Source: Cycas panzhihuaensis
Taxonomy: Eukaryota; Cycadophyta
Direction of reading: 5' to 3'
DNA length: 64,000 nt
Assembly: GCA_023213395.1 (NCBI GenBank)
Contig: CM041465.1
Span: 99,703,741-99,767,740 of the forward strand
The notes below the pieces were generated by a model. It did no database searches. It saw only the letters and a program-made list of their open reading frames with translations, and was not told where the DNA came from. Position 1 is the stretch's first letter. The number at the start of each line of letters is the position of its first letter. The translations under genes were made by a program, and so were the position numbers. Below are positions 1 through 12,839 of this stretch, one piece after another.

Positions 1-472
1 TAATTAAACAGTTAGTCCCTCTTGTTGAGATATTTTCTGAGCCTAGTGAATCATCTAACTCTTTAGAGTATTTCTTCTAATCATTAGGTCTAGGCTAATA
101 CTTTGCTATTAAAGCTCCTTCTATTTAGGTAGAAGTAAAAGACGTCGATTTAGTCAAGATTGTCCCTATTTCATCAGGTTCTTCATCCACTTCTCAGTCT
201 TTGAATCCGACTAGTCAATCTTCGGTTTCTTCTTCTTTTTGTAATAAAGAATTAACTTCACTTTCTATCATATCTTATGGGTAAACCCCTATGAGTCAAA
301 CTATTGATATAAATTTTTTCTTTCTTATTCAAAGTTACTTCTCATAGGTTTTGTATTTACCTTCAATGGAAAATGCTTTGGTTCCTTCCACTATAAATGC
401 TTCTCTAGTTACTCATATTGTTTCTCTTTTATATGATGTGTGTGTTGATACTATATCTCTTTTCTCTGAGTC
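1..472. other. Degraded left flank of the copia array, no recognisable gene
   Basis: AT-rich sequence with no reading frame I can assign. Plus-strand fragments are rich in Ser, Thr and Pro. It is the left half of the target into which the copia array inserted, and the matching right half starts at 25,992. The right half may be part of an old Tat-like element, so this could be too, but nothing here proves it. Confidence 0.4.
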
Positions 473-477
473 TCCAC
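473..477. repeat. Left target-site duplication of the copia array
   Basis: TCCAC directly abuts the outer end of the first LTR and pairs with TCTAC at 25987-25991 (one C/T difference). Confidence 0.6.
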
Positions 478-1135
478 TATTGAGAAAACTAGGTCCTAAT
501 AACTAGAAACTGCCACTAAGATCTAAAATATTTTTGTAATAAGTTATAGGAAATGAAACTAAAATTTAATATATAAGTTCCTAAACTAGATATGATACAA
601 TAAATAAATTAGAGAGCCAAATCATCACAAATATACTAGATATAACATGGTAAAACCTTAGCAGTGTGCTAGGGAAACATCCACATAGGAAAGGTATCAA
701 TCTTTATTATTAAAGAATAGAGAAATATACATGATCTATAGTAGAATGCTCACAACAACAACAACTAGCTACCCAACTCCTTGTAGTACATCCAATACAT
801 CGAATACTAACATCATAATAAAAAAACACTCTAAATCAGACTATGTGAGAGGGTCATACAAGGCACAAACCTCAACCATTAAATCTAGTGTATTTTGAAC
901 AAACAACCCCAGTTCTCTTTACAATTTAGTATGCTTTTCAGTGCTAAATTTTTGGGTCGAAGGGTATTACCCTTGAACCCTCTCTTTACGAGGGGGATTC
1001 TAGAACCCCCCTCATCCCCTAGTTAAGGGAGGCTCCTGCCCCCTTAGATCCTTCTACAGAAGTTTGAGGGGGAAACCACACTGCCAACCTATCAAAAATT
1101 TAGCCTCTAAAACATTGTTGTCACATCATCTAACA
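478..1135 (-). repeat. LTR 1 (leftmost) of the copia array
   Basis: A 658-bp LTR. On plus it starts TATTGAGAAAAC (the terminal TG decayed to TA) and ends CATCATCTAACA. It aligns along its whole length with the LTRs at 8386, 20639 and 25329. A G- and C-rich block near 960-1075 is shared by all four. It is the 3' LTR of unit A in element orientation. Confidence 0.85.
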
Positions 1136-1152
1136 ATCTCTACCTTAACAAT
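1136..1152 (-). other. Polypurine tract, unit A
   Basis: Minus-strand purine-rich sequence ending AAGGTAGAGAT directly before the 3' LTR. The same sequence follows LTR 2 (from 9042) and LTR 3 (from 21282) but not LTR 4, as expected for the array model. Confidence 0.5.
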
Positions 1153-1399
1153 AATTTACTTGATACCTTTCCTATATGATTCATTGCCTTTTCTGCAAGT
1201 GAAGAGAATTCAAACACCATTTGAATTTCTCCAATAGTACTAGTTTTGTGAACATATTAGCATAATTCTATTTTGTGTTAACCTTCTCAAGTGCCACTTC
1301 ACCTACTTCCACAACCTATCTAACAAAATAGTACTTAATAGTAATATGCTTTGTCCTACTATGATAAGCTGTATTTTTTACTAAGTAAATGGTACTTTG

Positions 1400-2751
1400 A
1401 CTATCACAAAATACCTTTACCTTTTCTTCTTTCTTTCTAAGCTTAACTAATAGACCATGCAACTAGATTGCTTCTTTATAATCATATGCTACAACAACTT
1501 ATTCTGCTTCTGTAGTCGACAATATAATTGTGCTCTATAATTTTGACATCTAACTAACTAAACCATTTGTAAGAGTAAATACATAACCCAAAGTAGACCT
1601 CTTCTTGTCTAAATCTCTTGCAAAGTCTAAATCAACATATCTAAAATCCTGATTACTTATACCTCCAAAGGTGATGCCATAGTCACTTGTATCCCTCAAA
1701 TACCAAAGCACTTATTTCACTATTAGATAATGTTCCTTTCATAGATTTACCACAAACCTGCTAATTATATTAGTTGCATGTGAAATGTCAAGTCTTGTAC
1801 ATACCATAGTATACATCAAACTTCCTACTACAGTGGCATAAGGTACACAAGATATATAATCCTTTTATTCTTCATTACTAGGACTCATACTTAAAAAAAT
1901 CTTGAAATGGAAAGCTAACAAGATACTCACTAGTTTCACATTTGCCATACTAAATCTAGTTAGTACCTTCTCTATATATTTCTACTATGAGAACCATAGC
2001 TTACCATTTTTCCTATCTCTATATATCTCCATACCTAAAATTTGTTTTGTAGCTCCTAGATACTTCATATGAAAAGTCGTAGCCAATTGAACCTTTAACT
2101 TGTTGATTTTATCATGCTCTTGCTTGCAACTAGTATGTCATCAACATATAATACCAAGATAATGAATAAGCCGTTGTCCAAAATTTTTAAATAAGCGTAA
2201 TGATCATACTCACTTCTTTTAAAATTTTGGCTATCCAAAGGCATTAAATTTTTTATACCATTATCAAGATAATTGTTTTAGGCCATACAATGATTTCCTA
2301 AGCCTGCAAATAAGTTTTTTCTTGCCATCCTGTACAAACCCTTCTAGTTGATCTATATAGATCTCCTCATCTAAATCTCCATGTAGAAAAGTTATTTTTA
2401 CATCTAACAGCTCTAACTCTAAATCAAGAGAAATTACCAATGCTAACAAAACTTGAATTGAAACAAGTTTGATAATTGGTGAAAATATCTTATGAAAGTT
2501 AATACCTACTCTCTATGCAAAACCTTTAGCCACCAGTCTTGCCCTGTATTTGTCAACCTTGGTCATCCATATCTATTTTCATCTTAAAAATGCACCTGTA
2601 ATTAACAATATTCCTGCCATGTAGAAGTTCTACCAAGTCCCATGAATTATTTTTCTTCAAAGTATCTATCTATTTCTACATAGTCCTCTTTAATATCTTA
2701 ATATAGATATCTTCTACTACTTCCCGATAGCATGTTGGCTCATGATCATTA
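1400..2751 (-). pseudogene. pol: Copia unit A, reverse transcriptase and RNase H part of pol (broken)
   Basis: Minus-strand remains of the C-terminal half of a Ty1/copia polyprotein. The clearest piece (2264-2449) is the RT core, with DVKITFLHGDLDEEIYIDQ followed by CRLRKSLYGLKQ. The catalytic YVDD box is at 2137-2148. RNase H remains lie around 1500-1700, with an STTEAE-like motif and the DLDFARDLDKKRSTLGY region. The reading frame is cut by stops and shifts. The upstream half of the same polyprotein (gag, protease, integrase) is at 5987-8330, separated by a solo LTR inserted between INT and RT. The copia assignment is secure; the fragment cannot make protein. Confidence 0.85.
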
Positions 2752-2756
2752 GAAAC
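2752..2756. repeat. Target-site duplication GAAAC, left copy
   Basis: GAAAC here is repeated exactly at 5982-5986, flanking the solo LTR. The uninterrupted sequence in unit C (near 22895) reads straight through as ATTAGAAACCAAAG, which confirms the empty site. Confidence 0.9.
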
Positions 2757-5700
2757 TGGAACCACACCTCCAGGGGGGAGGGGGGGGTTCACTTAACTTG
2801 AGTAAGATTGATCCAATACTACTAATATCTTGGGTGACTATGGACCTATAAGAACAAAGAAAAGATATCACCCACAAAGGGCATATGTGCATCATAATGT
2901 AGGTTCAAGGATCCTCTAATGGTGCACAAACTTCTTTCGGGAAACTCCTCCTCGATTTGGAGTAACAGGTGAAAGAGGGATCTCCTTGATTTCCTGAGTG
3001 ACCTCAAAATGGGGCCCTCTCATCCTGGATGGCTGAAGGAGGGAGGAAGGAAGTGAGGGAATATCTCCTTATATGAAGAGGTAATGAATGAAATGAACCT
3101 TAGCAAAAAAGAAGGGAAACTCACGTTTAAGCCTAAGGTGGCTTACAACACGAGTAGACAAGAGAGTGGCTAATTTTGCAAACTAAGCATCAACTAAAAG
3201 ATAGAACCTAAGAGGTATAGCTTAGGGAAATAAAGAAAGAAGGAAAAAACAACCTTAAGAGGAGGTACTCTCAAGGCACTATACCTAAGGAGGTTCTAGG
3301 TATGAAGGGTTAACAAAGGGTGTTGTCCTATGTTTGTCTTTCTTTGGTTGTATGATAAAGAGATATGAAGTAAGAATATCATGCTTGTATATGCAGGAAA
3401 TAACTTTAAAAGAAAAATAATGTATTCTTTCTCTCTCTCTCTAGATGCAACCTCACTCTCTTTATTTTTTCATATGCAAGGAAAGAAAGTAAGCAGATTT
3501 CTAGGTAGGCAAAAAGCTAAAGCAAGATATGCAAGGGTACTTTGTGATATACAATAAGGGGACAAGAGCATGTATGGATGAGTGCCTACCCACCTTGGCT
3601 AAGCCTTGGTAAATAAGTGGATGTGTGTGTGTGTTGAAAAAGAGAAGGTAAGCACTTACTGGTGCAGGCTGACTAAATCCCTAACTGTGGGATAGTAAGA
3701 AGCAACTAGTAAAGTGTAAAACAACTTGATCCTTTCCTTTTCTTTTGTCTAAGGGTACATAAGAAAATGGTAGTAAAGGATAAGAGTAGGAAGACTAGGC
3801 AGAGAGATGTACTTAGAAATATAACGGTTGGAGTGGTGCTACCCTCACAACTTTTGCAATACTTGCTCTTCTCCTTGCTATGGGTGGCCCAACAAAAAGG
3901 ATGCTACTGTAAAGGAGGCGGCTTCATTACCTTTCCTTAAAACTGAAATAAATGGAAAATGCAGGAAAAAGGAAATGGAAACACTAAAATGACTTTACTT
4001 TGCAATTTTTAAAGTGCTAAGAAAGCAATTGCTAAGTGAAAGATGAGTGTACCTGGGATGGAGATCCTCACTTACTCTAAACATAAGGAAACTTGCACAA
4101 ACAAAGCTCACCCTTCCCTAAGGGGCACCAAACATATGTGGGGACAAGTATGTACAAGGAAATATAGCAAAATGCATGTATCTCTTTTGAAAGAAAAAGT
4201 ATTCAATGCTAATATTGTTCCTTATTTTACATATATTGCTAAATATGTGATGTGGGAGAAGGGGGGTGAGAAAGAAAAGAATAGGTAGCCTCGAAATGGA
4301 TAACCCTCCAAATCTAAAACGCTCCATGCTATCTCTAAGAACCAAGACAAAAGGGTAAAGAGAGTGAAACAACTTAATAACAAGTGCAAATAGGTTTCTA
4401 TGAAAGCAAATAAAAGCAGTAAAGGGATTGAAAATATTACAAAAGTTGCAAAGTACAACTTTTCTAGGTTTTTTGTAAGAGTTAACCCAAAATATAAAAG
4501 GGGTATGGAGTAGGGATGGAACCCTAACTGTGTAGGATCTCTGATAGCTGGTTACAAATGCAGCAATGGGCTACCTACACTGCCACTAGTATAGATTTTC
4601 TCCTCAATGGTTCTCTAGGAAATCAAGGAAGTTATGGAGAAGGAGAGGGGAGGAGAGAAGAGGGTTGCTCTTGAGGAGGAGGTATGTTAGGTGCGAGACC
4701 CTACTTATGGATCATTTCACTCTTTATATAACCCTCTTCCCTACTACCTCCTTGAAGAAGCCAAAGAGAACCAAGAGGGAGAAAGTAGATAAGCCAACAG
4801 GAGGAAGGATTTGCCTCCTGATACAATAGAGAAAAGGAGAAAGAAACTTACTAAAAGGAACACTAGTAGAAGAGTACCTATGCTATTTAAAAGGGAGATC
4901 AAAGGATTAATCTGAGAGTACCTGGTAAAGGCAAATCTGAAGCAAATCTACCTAATAAATTGGGTGAAGAAGAGGATCCTTTGGGGTTTATTAGAAGAAT
5001 CCCTTATGATGCAGCAAATGGAAAATAAAACCTTGAGCAAAAGGAGACCTGGAGCTTGGTGAGGTATTTGGAGCATGATCCTTCTTTAGTCAGCCTTGTC
5101 GTAGACCTATGACCTGCATTTCCTGAGCTATAAGGGGTTTATAGCTTGGTTGCCAGTTAGGTACAATAGAGCTTGAGCTTATTACAGGGTATTTTTAGAG
5201 AAGAGAGTAGTAAAAATAAATGAGAAGAGGGAGAAATGAGGTGGATTTTAGGATTTTAAACCCAACCCTAGCTCAATGAGTGATTAAGGTTTATTATGGG
5301 TGGGAGTTACCACTGCCACATGGTAATTTTTATAATAAATATGAAATTAGATGCAGGTAATTTAAAAAAATAGTTATAAATAGTTGTCTCGCAGTAAACC
5401 TAGTGGTACCACAAAATTTACAGCAGTACTGTGAAGTTTATCATGGTGAAGGAAAAAGCAAGATAAAAATAGGAGTGGGGGAGCCTGAAATCTCCCAAAA
5501 GAGAGGGGATCCTAGACTGTAAGAGGCAAGCTACAGTATCTAGTTAATAAGATGGCTATACGACCTAGTAGGAGCACAACAAGTAGGAAAGAGTGGTCAA
5601 CTATTCCTTAAAAGTGATAAGAGGTACACGTGATGTGATGACTAGGCCTAGGTAAGGTGTTAGGGGCTATGTCGCACCAACGAGTCATGTGGTATGGGTT

Positions 5701-5981
5701 GTGGAAGCCAAAAAGTACTTGGGAACATCGTGGAGATAATGGAAGAGGGTTGTAGAGTGCCATGGGATGTGTATTCTAAGATCATCATAGGCTAAAAAAG
5801 TGCAAAGATGTAGTATGATCAGACAAATAATGCAAAGTAATCATGCAGTTAATCAATTAAAAAGCAGTGCAGGTAAAGTGCTTCAATCTACCTTTCTGAA
5901 ACTAACAAGGATAAGGATAGAAGTGTACCTAAACTTATCTAAGTTAGATCTCCCATGTCCATTCCCAGTAACCAAGAAATA
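2757..5981 (-). mobile_element. Solo LTR of a Tat/Ogre-like Ty3/gypsy element
   Basis: A 3225-bp insertion with perfect 5-bp target duplications and no internal coding region. Read on minus it begins TATTTCTTGG (TG decayed to TA) and ends GGTGTGGTTCCA. It shares ordered segments with the LTRs at 49626 and 51879: the terminal GGAATGGACATGG block, the repeated GTACC...AAGTTTACC motif near 5390-5450, a GCAAAAGTTGCA-type segment near 4440 and the CCCCACAT...GGGGCACC segment near 4100-4140. A single LTR with matching flanks is the usual product of recombination between an element's two LTRs. The short open frames inside it are not genes. Confidence 0.85.
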
Positions 5982-5986
5982 GAAAC
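5982..5986. repeat. Target-site duplication GAAAC, right copy
   Basis: Exact repeat of 2752-2756 on the other side of the solo LTR. Confidence 0.9.
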
Positions 5987-8330
5987 CAAAGGAATAGAAA
6001 TAGAATGGTTATACTTGTTAGGTGGATGACTGACTTATGTAGATCTTCTAAAAGTTGGTAGAGGATTATCCATATACTCCTATAAATTTGTTATAGATTC
6101 ATCTTCAAAAAGGTCTTCCTGGTCTTCTATTTCCAAAGATGGTTAGGTCTTAAGCTTGACCTGTTGATGTTCAACTTTCTAGTCCTGTTTTACTTCAACT
6201 TTTACATTATCTAATTTTAGAAAGGGAGATTCATCAAATATATCTCTATTACTAGTGATTTTATAAGAAGTAGGATCCCACAACCTGTATCCCTTCACAC
6301 CATCTCTATTATCGTAACCAATAAAGATACATCTCTTAGATTCCAAGTCTAACTTTAAATATTAACTTTTATTAGTCAAGACATAAGCATCACAACCAAA
6401 AACTTTCAAATTTGAATAGTCACATAGATATCCAATCCATACCTCTTCAAGAATCTTACAATCTATTGCAAGTGATTGTAACTTATTTACCAAACAACAA
6501 GTTGTTTGAATAACTTCTATCTATAAGCCTTGTTCCACTCCTACATTACTTAGCATGTTTTTTGCTTTATCCAAGAGTGTCCTATTCATGCACTCAGCTA
6601 TGTAATTCTGATGTGGAGTATAGCTAGTAGTCTTATCCCTTTTGATCCCAACTTCTTTGCAATAATTATTAAACTCTAAGGAGTTGAACTCATCTCCATT
6701 GTCAGCTCTTAAACATTTGATTGACCTATTAGTGCTCTTTTAAACTAGAGCCTTGAACTATTTAAACACACTAAAAACTTTAGATTTCCTTTTCAAAAAA
6801 TAGACCCATACCTTTCTGGAGTAATCATCTATAAATATAATAGAGTATAATAATCCTCTATAAGATATTGTAGGGGTTGGTCCCCACACATCCAAATGTA
6901 TGTAATCTAAAACACCTTAACTAATATAATTCCCTACTTTAAACCTGGGTCTACACTACTTTCTAAAAATATAATATTTACAAAAAGCTAAATCTAAAAG
7001 CTATAAGTTAGGAAGTAACTTATGATTTATCATCATGTGTCCAAGTCTCTGATGCCATAACTAAGCCAGATCTTCTGTAGTCTTTGATACTATAGTTACA
7101 TGGCTGACATCTATACTTCCTACTGAAATATAAAGGTTTCCTTTCTTTAAGGGTTTCATAATAACCAAGGCACCCTTTGATACCTTTAATACTCCTTCAT
7201 AACCTATGTACTCATAACCACTAGAATCTAGTTCACCCAAGGAAATCAGATCCCTTTTTAGATCAGGTATATGTCTAACTTCAGTTAATGTTCTCTCTAC
7301 ACCATTGAATATGTTAATTTTTATGCTACCAATGGCCACTTTCCTACAGAAAACTTCATTTCCCATAAGCACATCACCACCATTAAGAGGTTGGTATGAT
7401 GAAAACCAACTCTTATATGGACACATGTGGTGTGAAGCACCTAAATCCAGTAACTAGTCATCATAATAATAGGAAATATTACAAGCAACTAAGATATCAT
7501 TATCTATGCCTTGATTTGACTCCACTTGATTAGCCTCCTTGGTAGGATATTACTTTTTCTAGAACTCCCTCCTTTTGTAGTAATCGTTCTTGGGGTGACC
7601 TGTCTTATTATAATGCCAACATATGAGTTTACTCTTCTTGCCTTTTGACTTTGACCTTGATATGTCCCTGGAGCTTTGTCCTCTCTCAATTGTTCTACCC
7701 CTTGCTATCATAGTTTCTAGTGTGGAGGTTTCAAGATTAGACTTCTTCCTCACTTCTTCCATTAGTAAATCACTTACAATATCATCATAGTCTAATTCAT
7801 CTATATTATTAAAACTAATTGAGATAACAATATTATCCTATGATTCTAGTAATAATCATAACAAGGTAACAACCTTGTCCTCATCCTTAATCATGACATC
7901 GATACTAACTAACTGATAAAGAAGAGTATTTAAAATATTTAAATGATTAACAATTTATATACCTTTATTTATTTGTAATGAATATAATTGCCTCTTTAAG
8001 TAGATTCAATTTTTCATTGATTTGGTCATGTATAAGCCTTCTAATCATGTCCATAATCTTGTTACTATATCCTCCCCTTGATGTTAAATAGAACTTCATC
8101 TTCCAAACATAATCATATTATTCTAGGAACCTTTTTATCTAGATCATTCTATTTGTCATCATCCATCCTTGTAGATATCTTCGATTTACCTGTAAGAGCT
8201 TTGTATAACCCCTATTGTACTAGAGCATCATACTCTTTCAACTTCCACAACTCAAAGTTCTTTTTACTATTAAATTTCTCTACCTTAAACTTTGCATTCG
8301 TTAGTTTTACCTTTTAGTATAGAAAATATT
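5987..8330 (-). pseudogene. gag-pol: Copia unit A, gag, protease and integrase part (broken)
   Basis: Minus-strand 5' half of unit A. Gag starts near 8320 (FKVEKFN..NFELWKLK, the plant copia gag start) and carries a zinc knuckle near 7600-7640 reading CWHYNKTGHPKNDY, in which two of the three cysteines are tyrosines. The protease site near 7440-7465 reads DLGAS instead of DSGAS. ORF 7061-7426 covers the protease-integrase junction (CPYKSWFSSYQPLNGGDV). The integrase HHCC region is near 7000-7060 (LWHQRLGHM) and the first catalytic Asp lies in LDVWGPTP near 6880-6895. Stops and frame changes are frequent. The style is closest to Tork/Tnt1-like copia; the lineage call is tentative. Confidence 0.85.
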
Positions 8331-8371
8331 GACACCAAAACCTTCACAAACTTGCTACAAAAATAAAAGTG

Positions 8372-8383
8372 GCTCTGATACCA
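8372..8383 (-). other. Primer-binding site, unit A
   Basis: Minus TGGTATCAGAGC, the exact complement of the 3' end of plant initiator Met tRNA, two bases from the end of LTR 2. Confidence 0.9.
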
Positions 8384-8385
8384 CT

Positions 8386-9041
8386 TGTTAAAAAAAGTAC
8401 ATCCGAATAACTAAAAATTACCACAAAGATCTAAACTATTTTTATAATAAGTTATAGGAATTGAAATTAAAATTTAATATGCAAGTTCTTAAACTAGAGA
8501 TAATATAATAAATAAATAAAAGAGATAAAGCATCACAAATACACCAAATATAACATGGTGAAACCCTAGTAGTGCGCTAGGAAAACATCCACACAGGAAA
8601 TATATCGATCTTTATTATCAAAGAATGAAGAAATATATATGATTTATAATATAATGCTCATAATAAAAACAACCAGCCATCTAACTCCTCACAGTACATC
8701 CAATACATCGAATACTAATATCATAATGAAAAAACACCCTAAACCAGGCTATATGAGAGAGTCATACAAGGCATAAATCTCAACCATTAAATCTGGGGTA
8801 TTTTGAATAAACAACCTCAATTCTCTTTATAATTTAGTATGCTTTTTAGTTATAGCTTTTGGGTTGGGGGCTACTACCCATGAATCCCCTTTTTACAGGG
8901 TGTTTTTAGCACCCCCTACACCCCTTAATCAAGGGGGGCTCCTATCTCCTTGGAATCCCCCATAGAAGTTTGTAGGGAAAACTGCATTGTAAACCTACCA
9001 AAAGTTTAGCCTTCAAAACATTGTTGTCACATTATCTAACA
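8386..9041 (-). repeat. LTR 2 of the copia array
   Basis: A 656-bp LTR (plus TGTTAAAAAA...ATTATCTAACA). It is the 5' LTR of unit A and the 3' LTR of unit B at once: a primer-binding site lies on its left and unit B's polypurine end on its right. Confidence 0.85.
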
Positions 9042-9059
9042 ATCTCTACCTTAACAATA

Positions 9060-12000
9060 ATTTATCCAATACTTTTCCTAGACCATTCATCACCTTTTTT
9101 GTAAGCCAAGAGAAGTTAAATACTATTTGAACTTCTCCAATAGTACTAGTTTTGTAAATATGTCAGTATAATTTTATTTTGTATTAACTTTTTCAAGTGC
9201 CACTCTGTCCGCTTCCACAACCTATCTAACAAAATGGTACTTAAGAGCAATATGCTTTATTCTACTATGATAAGTTAGATTCTTTACTAAGTAAATAACA
9301 CTTTGACTATTATAAAATATCTGTACCTTTTCCTATTTCCTTCTAATCTCAACCAATAGACCCTAGAACTAGATTTCTTCTTTACAAGTATGTTCTACAA
9401 CAATATATTCTACAACAATATATTCTACAATAATATATTCTACTTCTATAGTCGATAATGTAATTGTGATTTATAATTTTGACATCTAACTAATTGAACC
9501 ATTTGCAAGACTAAATACATAACTTGAAGTAGACCTTTTCTTATCTAAATCTCTTGTAAAGTTTAAATTAACACATCTATAAACTTGATTACTTGTACCT
9601 CTAAAGGTGATACAATAGTTACTTATGCCCCTCAAATATCAAAGCACCCATTTCATTGCTGCCCAATGTTTCTTTCTTAGATTTGCCATAAACTTGCTAA
9701 CTACACTAGTTATATGTGAAATGTTAGGTCTTGTGCATACCATGACATACATCAAACTTCCTACTACACTAGAATAAGGTACATAAGACATATAATCTTT
9801 TTCTTCTTTATTACTAGGTCTTGTACTCAAAGAAAGCTTGAAATGGGAAGCCAACGAGATACTCACTAGTTTCACATTTTTTGTACTAGATCTAGTTAGC
9901 ACCTTCTCCATATATTTCTACTATGATAACCATAGCTTACCATTTTTCCTGTCTCTATGTATCTCCATACCTAAGATTTATCTTGTAACTCCTGGATCCT
10001 TCATATCAAAATTCCTATCTAATTTAGCCTTTAACTTGTTGATTTCTACCATGCTCTTACTTGCAACTAGCATGTCATCAATATATAATACCAAGATAAT
10101 AAATAAACCATTATCTAAGAATTTAAAGTAAATACAATAATCATACTCACTTATTTTAAAATTTTGGTTCTCCATAAAGGCATAAAACTTCTTGTATAAT
10201 TGCCTAGATGCTTCCTTAAGGCCATACAATGATTTCCTAAGCCTACAAACAAGACTTTTCTTGCCATCCAGCACAAATTATTCTGGCTAATCCATATAGA
10301 TCTCCTCATCTAAATCTCCATGTAGAAAATTTATTTTTACATCTAACTGCTCTAACTCCAAATCAAGAGAATCTACTAATGCTAATAGAACCTAAATAAA
10401 AATAAGTTTAATAACTAGTGAAAAGATCTCATAAAATTCAATACCTACTTTCTGTTCAAAACTTTTAGCCACCAGTCTTGTACTATATTTATCAACCTTT
10501 CTATCAACATCTATTTTCTTCTTGAAAACCAACCTATAACCAACAGTCTTCTTGTCATGTGGATATTCTACCAAGTCTCATGAATTATTTTTCTTCAAAG
10601 CATTTATCTCTTCCTGTATAACCCTCTTCCACTTCTCACTATATATATATATCATCTATTGCTTCCTGAGAGCATGTAGGCTCATCATCATTAGAAATCA
10701 AAGTAATAGAAATAGAAGGGTTATACCTGTTAGGTGGATGACTGGCTCATGTAGTTCTTCTAACAGTTGGGAGAGGAGTGTCCACATACTCCTATAAATC
10801 TACTGTAGATTCATCTTCAAAAAGGTCTTCCTACTCTTTTGTTTCCAAAGATGGCTGGGTCTCAAGTTTGACTTATTAATGTTCAACTTTCTTCTTCTAT
10901 TTCACTTTAACTTCTATTTTATAAAAGGATATTTATCAAACATAACATCTATGTTAATAGTGATTTTGTGGGTAGTAGGATACCATAACGTGTTTCCCTT
11001 CATACCATCTTTATCACCATAACTAACAAAGATACATCTCTTGGATTTTATGTCAAACTTTGAACATTGACTTTTATTAGTCTAGGCATAAGCATCACAA
11101 CCAAAAGCTTTCAAATTTGAATAGTTACAAAGATATCCCATCCATACCTCTTCAGGAATTTTGTAGTCTATTGTAAGTGATGATGACCTATTTACCAAAT
11201 AACAAACTATTTGAATAGCTTCTATCCATAGGCCTTATTCCACTCTTATATTACTTAGCATGCTTCTCACTATTTCCAAGAGTGTCCAGTATAGCTAGTG
11301 GTCTTATGTCTTTCGATCCTAGCTTCTTTGTAATAGTTCTCAAACCCCAAGTAGTTGAACTCATCTCCATTATCAATTCTTAAACATTTGATTGACCTGT
11401 TAGTGCTCTTCTTAACTAGAGCCTTGAACTGCTTAAATACACTGAAAACTTCATATTTCCTTTCCAAAAAATAGACACATACCTTTTTGGAGTAATCATC
11501 TATAAATGTAACAAAGTATAATGATTCTCCATAAGATATTTGGGGTGTTGGTCCCCACACATCTGAATGTATATAATCTAAAACACTTTTACTAGTGTGA
11601 CTTCCTACTTTAAACCTGAGTCTATACTACTTTCTGAAAATATAATGTTTATAAAAAGTTAAATCTAAAATCTATAAGTTAGGAAGTAACTTACAGTTCA
11701 TCAACAACTTAAGTCCTCTCTCACTCATATGCCCAAGTCTCTAATGCCATAACTGAGATGGATCTTCTGTAGTCTTTGATAGTATAGCTGCATGACTGAT
11801 ATCTATACTTCCCACTAAAATGTAAAGGTTTCCTTTATTTAAGGTTTTTATAACAACCAAGGTACCCTTTGACACCTTCAAAACTTTTTCATGACCCGTG
11901 TACTTATAACCACCAAAATCTAGTTTACCCAAGGAAATAAAACTTCTTTTTAGATCAAGCACATTCCTAAGTTTAGTTAATATTCTTACTACACCATCGA

Positions 12001-12063
12001 ACATTTTAATTATGATGCTACCAATGCCTACTATCTTATAGGAAGCTTCATTTACCATAAGCA
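9060..12063 (-). pseudogene. pol: Copia unit B, protease C-terminus, integrase, RT and RNase H (broken)
   Basis: Minus-strand pol of unit B. 11741-12063 holds the protease-to-integrase junction, continuing as far as the nested insertion. 11270-11560 holds the integrase core with both early catalytic Asp regions (MWGPTPQIS and FIDDYSKK). 10392-10574 is the RT start (VFKKKIDVDRKVDKYSTRLVAK). 9978-10274 has CRLRKSLYGLKEA and the catalytic box LYIDDMLVASKS (YIDD at 10074-10085). 9639-9911 is the RT tail and connection. RNase H follows to about 9400, where a 15-bp unit is tripled. Several stretches stay open for 60-100 codons, but no complete polyprotein remains. Confidence 0.85.
9403..9453. repeat. 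15-bp tandem triplication inside RNase H of unit B
   Basis: TTCTACAACAATATA occurs three times in a row (the third with one change), while units A and C have it once. Fifteen bases is five codons, so the expansion keeps frame over the RNase H segment. Confidence 0.7.
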
Positions 12064-12068
12064 TATCA
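12064..12068. repeat. Decayed target-site duplication, left
   Basis: TATCA here against CATTA at 19624-19628, differing by two C/T transitions. Rejoining the flanks restores the sequence seen in unit A near 7365-7385. Confidence 0.5.
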
Positions 12069-12380
12069 TGAAGGAATGATGGATATAGGGAATAAATCAC
12101 TCACATACACACAATGGCAATGGAGAATGAAAAAGAGATGAAACATAATATGAGAGCAGAGCTTGGAGGTGAGAATGAATAATAAATCCTTCCTTGAGAT
12201 TTTAGCTTTTATTATTAAGGGTAAGCATTAGGATTAAGATTTTTCTACCTAATAACATAAACTTAAAATTATATTTAAATACATATAAAGTATATTTTAC
12301 TAAGAGACTAATGCTAACAACATATTCTAAGGTTACTTAATTAATCTACACAAATGACCTTGATACATTAACCTCTTTCA
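12069..12380 (-). repeat. 3' LTR of the nested copia
   Basis: 312 bp. On plus it starts TGAAGGAATGAT and ends AACCTCTTTCA. It pairs with 19312-19623 and is followed inward by the polypurine tract, so it is the 3' LTR. Confidence 0.85.
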
Positions 12381-12391
12381 ATCCTCCCCTT
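12381..12391 (-). other. Polypurine tract of the nested copia
   Basis: Minus AAGGGGAGGAT directly before the 3' LTR. Confidence 0.75.
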
Positions 12392-12839
12392 AATGATAGA
12401 AGGTCATTTTGAGAAAATCTATTCTATGAGATCTTTATTTTAGTCTTATTATTACATTAAAATTCTAAATGTTACTTTTATAGGAAAACCCTCATGATAA
12501 ATAAAAACTCATAGACTTTCTAAGATTTATAGCCCTTTTTATAAATTAAAATAGCTAAGATAGCTCTTGATGTAACTTGATAGCTAATCGGTTTAAATGT
12601 ATAACTTAATCTGGTAAGTTTCCATATATCATTTAGTTATCTCTTATGTCTTTTTAGGTTTTTATAGGTTTTAATTTTCCAAAACTAGTATAACCCTTAT
12701 CCTTCTATACCTATATGGAGTTTTCACAGATAGGATAGAGCATAGACTTACTTTTATTCTTTTGTGCCCATAAGGGATTTTCATTAATATAATAGAGTAT
12801 GATGATTCTATTACCATCTTCTTTGATTAATTAAAGATG

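Noticed and set aside
4043-4458. Overlapping open frames of 70-85 codons on both strands
   Set aside because: They lie inside the solo LTR, have no protein features and overlap on opposite strands.
8078-8317. Plus-strand open frame of 79 codons, repeated at 20274 and 25021
   Set aside because: The same frame recurs because it is the antisense of gag in each array unit; the gag reading on minus explains it.
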